Translations under genes and position numbers: made by a program | Shown: positions 49,374 through 58,619 of the stretch, piece by piece | Layout of the letters: the number at the start of each line of letters is the position of its first letter | Numbering within the stretch: the stretch's first letter is position 1 | The notes under the pieces: generated by a model | Database searches by the model: none | What the model was told of the DNA's origin: nothing | The model's input: only the letters and a program-made list of their open reading frames with translations | Origin: Actinomycetales bacterium | GTDB taxonomy: Bacteria; Actinomycetota; Actinomycetes; Actinomycetales; Cellulomonadaceae | Direction of reading: 5' to 3' | Assembly (NCBI GenBank): GCA_020444245.1 | Contig: JAHLLI010000004.1 | Location: 124,001-188,000 of the forward strand | DNA length: 64,000 nt

Positions 49374-51170
49374 TCAGGCGACGTGCGTCGCGTCCGTCGC
49401 TCGAGGGTCCACCTTGCGCTCGGTGCCGGAGGCCTCGACCAGGACGTCGGTGATCTCTGGGCCCACGAGCTCGTACCGCTCGAGCAGGGCGTCGCGGAGC
49501 GCCTCCACGAGGTGCCGGTTGCGCGAGAGCAGCCAGACCACCCGCTTGCGAGCCTCGTCCAGCACCTCCTCGACCTCGGCACGGGCCTTGCCGTCGGCGA
49601 GCACCGCCGAGACCAGGTCCTTGCCGGTCGCGGCGAACGAGACGAGCGAGCCCGTCATCCCCGCGGCCCCCACCATCTGGGCGGCGGTCCGGGTCGCCGC
49701 CGCGAGGTCGCTGGCCGGTCCTGTGGTGGTCTCTCCGAAGAACAGCTCCTCGGCCACGAGCCCGCCCATCGCGATCTGGACGAGCGAGCGCAGCTCGCCC
49801 GAGGTGTGCGTGTAGACCTCCTCGGTGTCGGAGTGCGCGAGCAGACCGAGTGCCGACCCGCGCTTGACGATGGTGAGGACCTCGAGCGTGCGACCCGGGG
49901 CGACCAGCCACGCGGTGACGGCGTGGCCGGCCTCGTGGGTGGCGATGAGGCGCTGCTCGTGCTCGGTGTACGTGACCGGGTGGCCGATGCCGATCATCTC
50001 GGTCAGCCGGGCCTTCTCGACGTCCTCATAGGACATCCGGGTGTCGCCGCGCCGCAGGGCGTTGACGAGGGCCTCGTCGAGCAGGTGCTCGATCATCACC
50101 GGGGTCCACTCGTTGGTGGCGGCGGCGATCCGGTCCCGGATGGCGGGGGTGGACAGCTCCGGGTGGTGCGCGCGGCGGGCGAGGAAGTGCTCGACCAGGG
50201 CGCGCCGTCCGTGCACGTCCGGGGTGGGGAAGGTCATCCGCCGGTCGAACCGGCCCGGGCGCAGCAGTGCCGGGTCGAGGGAGTCCGCGCGGTTGGTGGC
50301 GGCGATGAGCAGGATCGGGGCTCGCACGGGCCGGATCTGCTTGATCTGGCGGTCGGCGGGGAGCAGCAGGTTCACTGCGGCGACGATGCGGTTGACCAGG
50401 CGCTGGCCGCGCGTCGGCTGGTCGAACGACTGCATCTGCACCAGCAGCTCGTTGACCACGCCTCCGGTGCCCTCGGAGATCACCGGTGAGACGACGGTGG
50501 CGCGGTCGCTCGTGGCGGAGGGCGAGCCGAGCAACCCGCCGCGGCGCATCGCGATGGCGTCGATCTCCTCGATGAAGCCGATCGCGCCGCCTTCTCGCCG
50601 TGCCGCATCACGTAGGGCGGCGAAGTATGCGCGGATCTTGCGGGCCGTCGCGCCGTAGTACATGGACTGGAACGAGGTGGCGGAGACGAAGAGGAACGGC
50701 ACACCGGCCTCGGCCGCCATCGCCTTGGCCGTCATCGTCTTGCCGGTCCCGGGAGCGCCCTCGAAGAGCAGGCCGCGTCGAGGTGTGCCGCCCATCTGCT
50801 CGGCGAACCGGCGATGGGTCTGGAACAGGTCGATCGAACGCCGGACGTCCTCCAGCACCGGGTCGATGCCGATCACGTCGTCGAGCGTGACGTCGACCTG
50901 CTCGGGGCGGTAGGTCAGGTGCGGCGACCGCCCCGACATGAGCTGGGTGCCGAGCAGGAGGACCAGGAGCGCGGCGAAGAAGAGCACCGGCACGAGGATG
51001 AGGGGGTCGATCGCGGGCAGGCTCGGCCACGGGGACAGGCCGAGCAGCGGCGCGACGATGAACCAGGCCTCGACCGTGAGCGCCACCGTCGCCCAGCGGT
51101 ACACGCGGCGCCGGCGCAGCCTGTCGCGGTCCGCGGCGATGTCGTGCTGCTGCACGCGTGCGTCGGGCAC
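49374..51170 (-). CDS. FtsH-like membrane AAA metalloprotease, divergent
   Basis: 598 residues from GTG 51170, preceded by GGAGGGGG; GTG 51179 is possible. Two membrane helices (about 25-44 and 55-74) with a short loop precede an AAA module: Walker A GAPGTGKT (138-145), Walker B FIEEIDA (199-205, Glu in place of the first Asp), sensor AATNR and arginine finger RPGRFDRR. About 35 extra residues separate VNELLVQMQSF from ILLIAATNR. The zinc protease has HEAGH (412-416) and the third ligand Asp488 in GPASDLAAAT. It is a second-type FtsH rather than the housekeeping one; substrate unknown. Confidence 0.9.
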   Translation of the reverse strand: MPDARVQQHDIAADRDRLRRRRVYRWATVALTVEAWFIVAPLLGLSPWPSLPAIDPLILVPVLFFAALLVLLLGTQLMSGRSPHLTYRPEQVDVTLDDVIGIDPVLEDVRRSIDLFQTHRRFAEQMGGTPRRGLLFEGAPGTGKTMTAKAMAAEAGVPFLFVSATSFQSMYYGATARKIRAYFAALRDAARREGGAIGFIEEIDAIAMRRGGLLGSPSATSDRATVVSPVISEGTGGVVNELLVQMQSFDQPTRGQRLVNRIVAAVNLLLPADRQIKQIRPVRAPILLIAATNRADSLDPALLRPGRFDRRMTFPTPDVHGRRALVEHFLARRAHHPELSTPAIRDRIAAATNEWTPVMIEHLLDEALVNALRRGDTRMSYEDVEKARLTEMIGIGHPVTYTEHEQRLIATHEAGHAVTAWLVAPGRTLEVLTIVKRGSALGLLAHSDTEEVYTHTSGELRSLVQIAMGGLVAEELFFGETTTGPASDLAAATRTAAQMVGAAGMTGSLVSFAATGKDLVSAVLADGKARAEVEEVLDEARKRVVWLLSRNRHLVEALRDALLERYELVGPEITDVLVEASGTERKVDPRATDATHVA

Positions 51171-51241
51171 ACGGACCACCCCCTCCGGGTCCGCTGGGCG
51201 GGGCCCGTGGTCCCACTGTGGACGAACCGGACATACCGGGC

Positions 51242-51259
51242 AACGGGAAGTGACCCGTT
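51242..51259. promoter_or_regulatory. Inverted repeat between divergent genes
   Basis: AACGGG-AAGTGA-CCCGTT lies in the 232-base gap between the FtsH-like and acyltransferase genes. It could be an operator for either; no promoter hexamers are clear nearby. Confidence 0.3.
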
Positions 51260-51402
51260 CGGGTGAACGCACGGGGTCGCCGTCCCGACGGGCGGACGGC
51301 GGCAGCCTCGAACGGGCTCGCTGCGGTGGCTGGGGATGCCGGAGCGGGTCGGTCGTGGGCGCGTATCGTCCGAGGCGGGGCTCGTCGGAACGGGGTGCGG
51401 CC

Positions 51403-52749
51403 ATGGGCGAACGGGCGGACGGCGACGCGCCCGCGGCGCCACGACGGATCCGCGACCTGGCGGCGGCGACGCCCGCGGGGCGCGACCGCTACGTGGACCT
51501 GCTGCGCGCGGTGTCGATCCTCGCGGTGGTGCTGGGCCACTGGACCGTGACGGCGGCCGTCACGACCCCGCAAGGCCTCGGCGGCGTGAACCTGCTCGAC
51601 ATCGAGCCGTGGACGCATCCGCTGACCTGGCTGTTCCAGGTGATGCCGGTGTTCTTCCTGGTGGGTGGGTACGCCAATGCCGCGTCGCTCGCCGGGCACC
51701 ACGGGCGGGGTGGCAGCGCCGTGGCATGGGTCCGGGGCCGGGCGCTGCGCCTGCTCCGGCCGACCGCGGTGCTGCTCGGCGTGCTCCTCGTGGTGCGGGT
51801 CGTCGCGGTGGCGCTGGGCGCGAACCCCGACGAGGCACACCTGGTGGTGTGGACGGCGACGTCCCCGCTGTGGTTCGTGGTGGTCTACCTGGCGGTCGTC
51901 CTGCTCGCCCCGGCGGCGGTGGCCGCGCACCGGCGGTGGGGTCTGGGGGTCGTCGTCGCGTTGGTCGCGATCGTGGCGGTCGGTGACGTCTTGCGGTTGG
52001 CCACCGGGTCGGCGGCGCCCGCGACGGGCAGCTATCTGGCGGGCTGGTTGGCCGTGCACCAGGTCGGGATCGCCTGGCAGCACGGGGCGCTGCCGGTGTC
52101 GCGGCGCGCCGGGTGGGCGATGGCGGTGGCCGGGCTCGGGACGGCGGTCCTGCTGACCGGACCCGGCCCGTACGGCGTCGCGATGGTCGGTGCCGCGACG
52201 CCGCCTGGCCTGACCAACACCGCACCACCGACGCTCGCCCTGCTGGCGCTGGCGACCGCCCAGACGGGGGTGGTGGTGCTCCTGCGGCGGCGGGCCACGG
52301 CCTGGCTCGTGCGGCCGCGGGTGTGGACCGGCGTGGTCGCGGTGAACGCGGTGATCCTCACGATCTTCCTGTGGCACATGACGGCGGCCGTGATCGGCGG
52401 CTACGCGCTGGTGGCGACGGGGGTGCTGCCCGAGCCCGCCGTGGGATCGGGCGTCTGGTGGGCGCTGCGGGTGCCGTGGGTCGCGGCGCTGGGCGTGGTG
52501 CTCCTGGGGCTCGTCGTGGTCTGGCGCCGGTTCGAGGCGCCGCTGGCTAGCGACCGGGTGCTGACCTCGTCGACGCCTGCGGTGGTGGCGGGTCTGCTCA
52601 TGATCCTCGCGGCGCTGGCGTCGTTGGGCGTCACGGCCGCGCGGGGAGCCGCGCCGCAGGTCGCCGGGCTCCCCGTGGTCGAGCTCGGGCTGATCGCGGC
52701 CGGTCTGGTGGTCCTGGTCCGGGCGGGGCGACCCGGCGCCGCAGGGTGA
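51403..52749 (+). CDS. Acyltransferase-3 family membrane protein
   Basis: 448 residues from ATG 51403. The start of the domain, RDRYVDLLRAVSILAVVLGHW (His in LGHW), VMPVFFLVGGYANAASL and RALRLLRPT, matches integral-membrane acyltransferases of the OafA/YrhL type. About ten to twelve hydrophobic helices follow, ending in a Pro/Gly-rich tail. Members O-acylate sugars, peptidoglycan or lipids at the outer face of the membrane. It is convergent with the ATC-hydrolase-like gene. Confidence 0.87.
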   Translation: MGERADGDAPAAPRRIRDLAAATPAGRDRYVDLLRAVSILAVVLGHWTVTAAVTTPQGLGGVNLLDIEPWTHPLTWLFQVMPVFFLVGGYANAASLAGHHGRGGSAVAWVRGRALRLLRPTAVLLGVLLVVRVVAVALGANPDEAHLVVWTATSPLWFVVVYLAVVLLAPAAVAAHRRWGLGVVVALVAIVAVGDVLRLATGSAAPATGSYLAGWLAVHQVGIAWQHGALPVSRRAGWAMAVAGLGTAVLLTGPGPYGVAMVGAATPPGLTNTAPPTLALLALATAQTGVVVLLRRRATAWLVRPRVWTGVVAVNAVILTIFLWHMTAAVIGGYALVATGVLPEPAVGSGVWWALRVPWVAALGVVLLGLVVVWRRFEAPLASDRVLTSSTPAVVAGLLMILAALASLGVTAARGAAPQVAGLPVVELGLIAAGLVVLVRAGRPGAAG

Positions 52750-52765
52750 TGAGCCCCCGTCGGGA

Positions 52766-53482
52766 TCAGTGCACCTCCTCCTCCGGGGCGGTCCCGGCCC
52801 GGTAGAACATGAAGCGGCACGGCTGACCGTCCTTGGCGAGGGTGACCGGCCTGCGGAACTCCATCCCCGTGCGCTCCTCGATCGCCTTGTACCCGGTGAT
52901 GTCGTGGTCGCAGCCGAGCGGTGCGAGCTCCGGGAGCGTCATCGTGGCGATCTGGCAGTTGCGGCACTCGTGGACCACCATGACCTTGAGGTCGTCGGAC
53001 ACGTCCAGCAGCTCGTTGGGGTAGTTCGGGTCGTCGCTGAACATCGCGCGGTGGTAGGCCCAGAAGGCCTCGAACGGGTCCTCGAAGCGGGCGAGCAGGT
53101 CGGCCTGGTAGAAGTCGGCCATCATGAACGTCGACGCCCGCTGGATCGCGCGCCGCGCGAAGTCGTAGGCCGCCGTGGCGCCGTCACGGCGCTCCAGGAC
53201 GCCGTGGATCACCACCAGCAGCACCCACTCCGCCTCTGCGATCGCCCCGAACCGCAGACGCATCTCGCGGAAGCCCGCTGCGTGGTGACGCAGCGTCGTC
53301 GGCAGCCTGAACGGCAGCGCGAGCCAGAACGCGACGAACCGCGGCCAACCCAGGGCCCGGCGCAGCTCGCTCGCGAACACCCAGGACACCCGCAGCTTGG
53401 AGGTCAGCGACCACGGGATGAACGGGAAGTGCTTGCCGTAGTGCGGCAGCTGCTCGACGGATGCGGTGGGTCGGTCGGTCAC
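52766..53482 (-). CDS. ATC hydrolase-like protein
   Basis: 238 residues from GTG 53482 with AGGAGG 6 bases upstream. The pattern, a helical N-terminal half (FREMRLRFGAIAEAEWVLLVVIHGVLERRD) followed by HECRNCQIATMTLPELAPLGCDHDITGYKAIEERTGMEFRRPVTLAKDGQPCRFMF, fits the L-2-amino-thiazoline-4-carboxylic acid hydrolase family. Several Cys (CRNC, CDHD, PCRF) are candidates for catalysis. It overlaps the FAD monooxygenase stop by 4 bases, so the two act in one pathway. The substrate need not be the thiazoline named in the family title. Confidence 0.72.
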   Translation of the reverse strand: MTDRPTASVEQLPHYGKHFPFIPWSLTSKLRVSWVFASELRRALGWPRFVAFWLALPFRLPTTLRHHAAGFREMRLRFGAIAEAEWVLLVVIHGVLERRDGATAAYDFARRAIQRASTFMMADFYQADLLARFEDPFEAFWAYHRAMFSDDPNYPNELLDVSDDLKVMVVHECRNCQIATMTLPELAPLGCDHDITGYKAIEERTGMEFRRPVTLAKDGQPCRFMFYRAGTAPEEEVH

Positions 53483-54720
53483 GGTGTCCTCCTGGGGCGG
53501 TGGGGATCGGTGGGGGCGGGGACCTGCCGGCCGGGGCGGTCGGCGAGCAGGCGCAGGATGGGGCCGAGCGCAGTCCGGAGCGTGACCAGGCGCGTGGCGG
53601 CGTCCCTGGCGGCGGTGAGCGGCCGGCCCGAGCGGAACATCAGCCGCGCGAGCGACCGGGAGGCGTCCTGGGCGGCCTCCACCCGCGGACGCTGTCCGCG
53701 TTCGTAGGCATCGAGCGCGGAGCGCACGCCTCCGGGTCCGACGCCTTCGAGCTGGTCGGCGAGCGAAGCCGCGGACTCGATCGCCATCGCCGCACCGACC
53801 CCGGCCGTCGGGAGGAAGGCGGCCGCGGCGTCGCCGACCAGGGCGACCGGGCCCTGGGTCCAGCGCGCCGAACGTGCGTCGACGAAGTCCCAGCGATGTG
53901 CCTCGGGCGCCGCCGCGACCGCGTCCAGCGCCGCGGCGAGCCGGGGCCCGGGGCTCCGGAGCAGGGTGCGGACCCGGTCGGCGAGGCCGAGGGGCCCGCG
54001 TGCCGTGGCGGCCGCGGGGCCGCCGAGGAAGACCCCGGTGCGTGCGCGGACCGGGTAGAGGCCGAGGAAGAACCCGTCGCCCCAGACCTCCTCGTACAGG
54101 TCGGGGTCCTCGTCGGGCGGCGCCCACGCCACCCAGCCGCCCCAGCCGGTGTCGACCCGGGTGACCTCCGCGGGCCGCAGCAGCTGGGCGCGCACGCCCG
54201 AGTGCAGGCCGTCGGCACCGACGACCACGTCGACGGCGACCTCGTGGCGGGTGCCGGACTCGAGCAGGACCGCCGTGGCCGGGCCCTGGCCGTCGATGCG
54301 CTCGACGACGGTGTCGAAGCTCACCGGCAGCTCGTCGCCGCCGAGCAGGTCCAGGAGAGCGGCGCGCTCGATGCCGCGGTAGTGGCCGAACGGGTCCATC
54401 GCCTCGTCGAGGCGATAGGTGCGCAGGTGCTGGCCGTGGCGTCCGTGCAGGGCGTAGCGGCGCATGCCGACGCTCCGGGCGAGGTAGGCCGGCTCGGCCT
54501 CCAGTCGGCGGACCACCGGATCGACGAACGGCAGCATGCCGAGCATGTAGCCACCGCCGTGCTCGGGACCGGTTCGTTCGACGAGCAGGGGATGCAGGCC
54601 CCGCTGCCGGAGCAGTCGGGTCGCCGTGACGCCTGCCACTCCGGCACCGACGACGAGAACTCGGAGCCGATCGTCGCGCTGCGCGGCGACCTGCTGCGCC
54701 AGGGGCGTCGGTGCTCGCAT
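53479..54720 (-). CDS. FAD-dependent monooxygenase
   Basis: 413 residues from ATG 54720, with GAGGATGAG upstream. FAD motif VLVVGAGVAGVTATRLLRQRG (GxGxxG), the DG fingerprint VVVGADGLHSGVR and the third motif PVALVGDAAAAFLPTAGVGAAMAIESA are present, as in the aromatic hydroxylase (PHBH/TetX) group. No membrane anchor. It shares its promoter region with the divergent TetR gene and is translationally coupled to the ATC-hydrolase-like gene. It probably hydroxylates an inducer bound by that repressor. Confidence 0.9.
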   Translation of the reverse strand: MRAPTPLAQQVAAQRDDRLRVLVVGAGVAGVTATRLLRQRGLHPLLVERTGPEHGGGYMLGMLPFVDPVVRRLEAEPAYLARSVGMRRYALHGRHGQHLRTYRLDEAMDPFGHYRGIERAALLDLLGGDELPVSFDTVVERIDGQGPATAVLLESGTRHEVAVDVVVGADGLHSGVRAQLLRPAEVTRVDTGWGGWVAWAPPDEDPDLYEEVWGDGFFLGLYPVRARTGVFLGGPAAATARGPLGLADRVRTLLRSPGPRLAAALDAVAAAPEAHRWDFVDARSARWTQGPVALVGDAAAAFLPTAGVGAAMAIESAASLADQLEGVGPGGVRSALDAYERGQRPRVEAAQDASRSLARLMFRSGRPLTAARDAATRLVTLRTALGPILRLLADRPGRQVPAPTDPHRPRRTP

Positions 54721-54732
54721 CTCATCCTCGAT

Positions 54733-54748
54733 TGGACCGGGTGGTCCA
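54733..54748. promoter_or_regulatory. TetR operator copy 1
   Basis: TGGACC-GGGT-GGTCCA, a 6-bp inverted repeat with a 4-base spacer, 13 bases upstream of the monooxygenase ATG. Identical to copy 2, whose centre is 32 bases away (three helical turns). Confidence 0.8.
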
Positions 54749-54764
54749 CTCACCGTAGCGCGAG

Positions 54765-54780
54765 TGGACCGGGTGGTCCA
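54765..54780. promoter_or_regulatory. TetR operator copy 2
   Basis: A second, identical TGGACC-GGGT-GGTCCA. It overlaps the minus-strand TTGGAC that, with TACGGT 18 bases further, forms a candidate monooxygenase promoter, and lies 8 bases before the -10-like TACGGT of the TetR gene. Repression of both directions is likely. Confidence 0.8.
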
Positions 54781-54800
54781 ACGCAGGCTACGGTGACACC

Positions 54801-55442
54801 GTGACGGTGGGGGAGCTGGCCCCGGAACGACTGGCACTGGTGCTGGGCACCGCGGCACGCGAGTTCGCGGCCGTGGGCTACGAGCGCGCCTCGCTGAACC
54901 GGATCATCGCCGAGTGCGCGATGAGCAAGAGCTCCTTCTACCACTACTTCGACTCCAAGGCCGCGCTCTTCGACACGGTGGTCCGCAGGGCGATGGTCGG
55001 CCTCGCGAGCGACCTCGCGGTGCCGCCGCCGGAGGCGCTGCGCGGTCCGCACTTCTGGGACGGGCTGGAGGGGCTCACCGCGCGGGTCCTGGCCGTGGCG
55101 GCGCGCGGCGACTGGTACGCCGACGCGGCGCGGCTGTTCCACCTGCCGGACGCACCGGTGGGGGAGAGTGCCGCGGTCCGCGAGTCGATGGCGGCGATCG
55201 CCGGGTGGTTCGGGGAGCTCCTGGCGGTGGGCCGGTCCTGCGGCCAGGTCCGCGACGACCTCCCCGCGACGCTCGAGGCGACCCTGGTGACCGATGTGGT
55301 CCGTAGCCTGGACCGCTGGTCGCTCGAGCACGCCGCGGACGGTGCCGTCGACGGCGGTGCGGTCGCCGCCCTGCTGGTCGACGTGCTGCGGCGACTGCTC
55401 ACACCCCGAACGCCTCCGTCCGGTCCCGCGCGAGCGGGGTGA
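54801..55442 (+). CDS. TetR-family transcriptional regulator
   Basis: 213 residues from GTG 54801. The DNA-binding domain (about 12-58) has GYERASLNRIIAECAMSKSSFYHYFDSKAALF. The C-terminal part is a helical ligand domain. There is no Shine-Dalgarno and a TACGGT hexamer ends 6 bases before the GTG, so the message is probably leaderless. Two identical palindromes upstream make it the obvious autoregulator and repressor of the divergent monooxygenase pair. Confidence 0.9.
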   Translation: MTVGELAPERLALVLGTAAREFAAVGYERASLNRIIAECAMSKSSFYHYFDSKAALFDTVVRRAMVGLASDLAVPPPEALRGPHFWDGLEGLTARVLAVAARGDWYADAARLFHLPDAPVGESAAVRESMAAIAGWFGELLAVGRSCGQVRDDLPATLEATLVTDVVRSLDRWSLEHAADGAVDGGAVAALLVDVLRRLLTPRTPPSGPARAG

Positions 55443-55492
55443 ACACGGCCCGCGTCGGCTCAAGTCGCGGCGCCATCTGCCGATCGACGGGT

Positions 55493-57109
55493 ATGGCGAC
55501 TGAGCGCCCCCAGGGGGTGAGTGACGAGGACGTCGCTGCGGTGCTGACCCGCTACACCGGTGGGCTCCTCGTCGCGCTCGGTCACGACGGGTTCCGGGTG
55601 CCGTTGCCGCAGGCGGAACCGCTGTCCTCCTTCCGCACGGTCGAGGTCCCTCCCGACCGCGCGACGATGGTCGACCTGATGGTGCCCACCGAGGCGATGG
55701 TCGTCGTCAGGACATGGGAGCGGGCGCGCGCGCAGGGCTTCGCGATGAGCCCGGTGCACCTTCGCAACGCGCCGGACCGGCTGATGACCCTGGTGATCGT
55801 CGACGCGCGAGAACAGTTCGGCGTGTGGCTGGGTCTGGTGGCCAACGGCGGTGTCCCGGAGGCCGACGAGCCCGAGGTCGACCCGTCGCAGCTCGCGCCG
55901 CTGCGCCCACGGCAGGGCGTGGTCCGGCTGGACTTCAACGCGGTCGTGACGGGCATCGACGATCGCGCCGCGCGGATGCTCGGCTGGGACCCGGACGAGG
56001 TGATCGGCGTCCGGTCCCTGGAGTACATCCACCCGGACGACCACGAGCGTGCCATCTCGAGCTGGCTCGAGATGCTCTCCCAACGCCGCACCGTCCGGGT
56101 CCGCACCCGGCGCCGGCGAGGCGACGGGTCGTGGCTGTGGACCGAGTCGGAGAACGTCGTCGTCAGCGTGAGCGAGGACAATGAGTGGGTCGTGGAGGCG
56201 CACCTGAGCGACATCAGTGACGAGATGGCGCTGTACGAGGAGCTCCACCAGCGCGAGGAGCTGTTCCGCCGGCTCGCCGAGTCCCTGCCGTCCGGCGTGC
56301 TCCAGGTCGACTCGGGACGCCGGGTGCTCTACGCCAACCAGCGGCTCACCGCGATCCTCGGGACGGCAGCGACGGACGTGCTCGCCGACCAGATCGTCAA
56401 CCTCGTCGAGGCGGACAGGGTCCGGTTCGAGGCGGCGATCGGCGCGGCCGTCGACGAGGGGCAGGACAGCGACGTCGAGGTCGAGCTCGAGCTGCCCGCG
56501 ACCGGCGAGCGCCGCCGTTGCATGGCGTCGGTCGTGGCCGTGGCGGGGCCGGCCGGTGGCCGCGGGGCTCTCGTCTCGGTGCACGACATCACCGAGGCGG
56601 CCCGGATGCGCGAGGAGCTCCAGGTCCGGGCCACGGTCGACGCGCTGACGGGCTGCCTCAACCGCGGATCGGTGATCGCCGCCCTCGAGCACGCGCTGAG
56701 CCCCGATCGACGCGGGATCACGGGCGTGATCTACATCGACCTGGACGAGTTCAAGGTGCTCAACGACACCTTCGGCCACGCGGCCGGCGACGAGATGCTC
56801 GTGGAGGTCGCCGGCCGGATCGGCGACGTGCTGCGCGAGGGCGACCACGTGGGGCGGCTCGGCGGCGACGAGTTCCTGGTGGTGTGCCCGGGGCTGGCGG
56901 ATCCTGACCAGGTGATGGCGATCGCGTCGCGACTCCGGAACCGGTTGACCGGCCCCGCGAGCCTCACCGCGGGCATGGTGGGCGTGCGTGCGAGCATCGG
57001 CGTGGCGATCGGCACGCCCGGATCACCCGTCGACGACGTCGTCGCACGCGCCGACGGTGCCATGTACGCGTCCAAGCAGGAGCGCATGGGCCGCGTCGTG
57101 CTCTCGTGA
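55493..57109 (+). CDS. PAS-PAS-GGDEF diguanylate cyclase
   Basis: 538 residues from ATG 55493; a start at 55439 overlapping the TetR gene is possible. Residues 1-135 form an unrecognised N-terminal domain. PAS1 spans about 145-245 (ARMLGWDPDEVIG, HPDDHERAI) and PAS2 about 258-370 (FRRLAESLPSGVLQVD, SVHDITEAARM). The cyclase domain (380-536) has LTGCLNR, the active GGDEF motif at 457-461 and an inhibitory-site REGD at 448-451, so it should make c-di-GMP and be product-inhibited. There are no membrane helices; it senses a cytoplasmic signal. Confidence 0.93.
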   Translation: MATERPQGVSDEDVAAVLTRYTGGLLVALGHDGFRVPLPQAEPLSSFRTVEVPPDRATMVDLMVPTEAMVVVRTWERARAQGFAMSPVHLRNAPDRLMTLVIVDAREQFGVWLGLVANGGVPEADEPEVDPSQLAPLRPRQGVVRLDFNAVVTGIDDRAARMLGWDPDEVIGVRSLEYIHPDDHERAISSWLEMLSQRRTVRVRTRRRRGDGSWLWTESENVVVSVSEDNEWVVEAHLSDISDEMALYEELHQREELFRRLAESLPSGVLQVDSGRRVLYANQRLTAILGTAATDVLADQIVNLVEADRVRFEAAIGAAVDEGQDSDVEVELELPATGERRRCMASVVAVAGPAGGRGALVSVHDITEAARMREELQVRATVDALTGCLNRGSVIAALEHALSPDRRGITGVIYIDLDEFKVLNDTFGHAAGDEMLVEVAGRIGDVLREGDHVGRLGGDEFLVVCPGLADPDQVMAIASRLRNRLTGPASLTAGMVGVRASIGVAIGTPGSPVDDVVARADGAMYASKQERMGRVVLS

Positions 57110-57146
57110 GCGCGGGCGCACGCCCGGCCCCGGCGCGGACGACCGC

Positions 57147-57545
57147 TCAGAAGGGCAGGCCGTGGGAGAAGCGGTACTCGACCCAGAGCAGCTTGCTCCA
57201 GGTCTCGGGACCGCAGCGACCGTCGTACGCGAGGCCGTAGCGTGCCTGGAACCAGTAGACGGCGCCCGTGGTCGCCGAGCCGTAGATGCCGTCCAGGGCC
57301 AGGTCACGCCCGAAGAAGAGATTCATCGCGAACTGGAGCTGCGTGACGCAGCGACCACGGGATCCGTAGTGCAGGTACGTGCGCCGGCAGTCGGGCGAGA
57401 TGATCGAGGTCGTCCGCAGGACCGTGGTGGCGGACTGCGCGGTGGCGGTCCCCGAGGACGCCGCGGCGACGGGCCCACCGGCCACGACGATGGTGCCGCC
57501 GAGGATGAGTGCCACCAGGGCGCGCGCAACTAGGGTCGTGCTCAT
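57147..57545 (-). CDS. Secreted peptidoglycan-binding domain protein
   Basis: 132 residues from ATG 57545 with GAGGGGGAAA upstream. A signal peptide (about 1-29, cleaved near VAAA|SS) is followed by a PG_binding_1-like domain: CVTQLQFAMNLFFGRDLALDGIYGSATTGAVYWFQARYGLAYDGRCGPETWSKL. Cys53, Cys66 and Cys110 are extracellular; two probably form a disulfide. There is no catalytic domain. It converges on the GGDEF gene. Confidence 0.85.
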   Translation of the reverse strand: MSTTLVARALVALILGGTIVVAGGPVAAASSGTATAQSATTVLRTTSIISPDCRRTYLHYGSRGRCVTQLQFAMNLFFGRDLALDGIYGSATTGAVYWFQARYGLAYDGRCGPETWSKLLWVEYRFSHGLPF

Positions 57546-57755
57546 GGTTTCCCCCTCGCCCGACGCGCCGCCGACGCTCCCCCTGAGCGTCTCCCCGTCG
57601 GCGCGGCCGATCGCTCTTCGACGCTAGCAGGCAGCAGGTGTGACGAGCGGGCCGATGGCACGGGGTCGAGGATCGAGACGGCGGGGGATCGTGGCCGAGC
57701 GGAGAGGCGAGCAGATGGCGTGGGACGTGGCCGGCCGGCGCCCCGGGTCGGTCCG

Positions 57756-58589
57756 ATGAGGCTCCGGGGCCCGGTGCGGCTGGCAGCGCGCGCCGCCGCA
57801 TGGGCGGCGGGCTCGGGGCTGGCGCTCGCGTCGGTCGCGCTGGCGCTCGACGTCGCCGAGCCGGCCCTGGCCCACAACCCGGAGCTCGCCGGCGACGTCG
57901 TGGCGTTCTACCCGGAGCACCCGGATGACGAGGTGCTGTGGGGTGCCAGTGCGATTCGGGCGGCGCTGGACGAGAAGGGTGCCGACAACGTCTACGTGGT
58001 CCTGGTGTCCCAGGGCCGGGGCGCGGACCCGTTGCCCCGCCCGGCGGGGTGGGACGCGCTGAGCCCGGCCGAGCGCGGGGCCCTGCGGGTGACCGAGTTC
58101 CGCGCGGCGATGCACGCGCTCGGCCTGCTGGACGACCACGTGATCGTGCTACCGGACACGGTGCCCGGCCCGGCGGACAACTACGCCGAGATGCGCACCA
58201 CGGCCCTGGAGCTCCAGCGCGCCGCCGAGCGGCAGGGCAAGTCGATGACGCACGTCGCGCACTCCTACGTGCTGGACTCCAACGCCCTGCATCGCGGCGA
58301 CGGCCAGGTGATCCGGTCCCTGCTCGACGAGCACGAGATCACCAGCGCACTGTTCTGGATCAAGCCCTGGTACCGGTTCCGGGTGCCCGCTGCGGACCTG
58401 GTGCGCTTCCAGTCGCTCACCCAGGCGGACGTGGACGCCGTGCGTGCGGCGATCCGGGAGTACACGACGTCGGATCCCGCGGACGGGCGGTTCGCCATCG
58501 GTTTCCGCAGCACCCCCGGGTACTTCGCGCTCCTCCAGATGGACCCGCGGATGACGTCCGTGCTGCACACGGCGGCCGTCGCGGGTTGA
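57756..58589 (+). CDS. PIG-L/LmbE-family deacetylase, exported
   Basis: 277 residues from ATG 57756 (GTG/ATG at 57720 would add 12 residues). A signal-like N-terminus rich in Ala and Arg ends near ALAHNPE. The zinc motif is in FYPEHPDDEVLWGASAI; the remaining ligand is in HVAHSYVLD. The family removes N-acetyl or similar groups from sugars. Unlike MshB/Mca, this one appears exported, so a cell-wall or environmental amino sugar is more likely than mycothiol. Confidence 0.85.
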   Translation: MRLRGPVRLAARAAAWAAGSGLALASVALALDVAEPALAHNPELAGDVVAFYPEHPDDEVLWGASAIRAALDEKGADNVYVVLVSQGRGADPLPRPAGWDALSPAERGALRVTEFRAAMHALGLLDDHVIVLPDTVPGPADNYAEMRTTALELQRAAERQGKSMTHVAHSYVLDSNALHRGDGQVIRSLLDEHEITSALFWIKPWYRFRVPAADLVRFQSLTQADVDAVRAAIREYTTSDPADGRFAIGFRSTPGYFALLQMDPRMTSVLHTAAVAG

Positions 58590-58619
58590 GCGCTGGTGCG
58601 CCGACGGAAGGGAGCGGGC

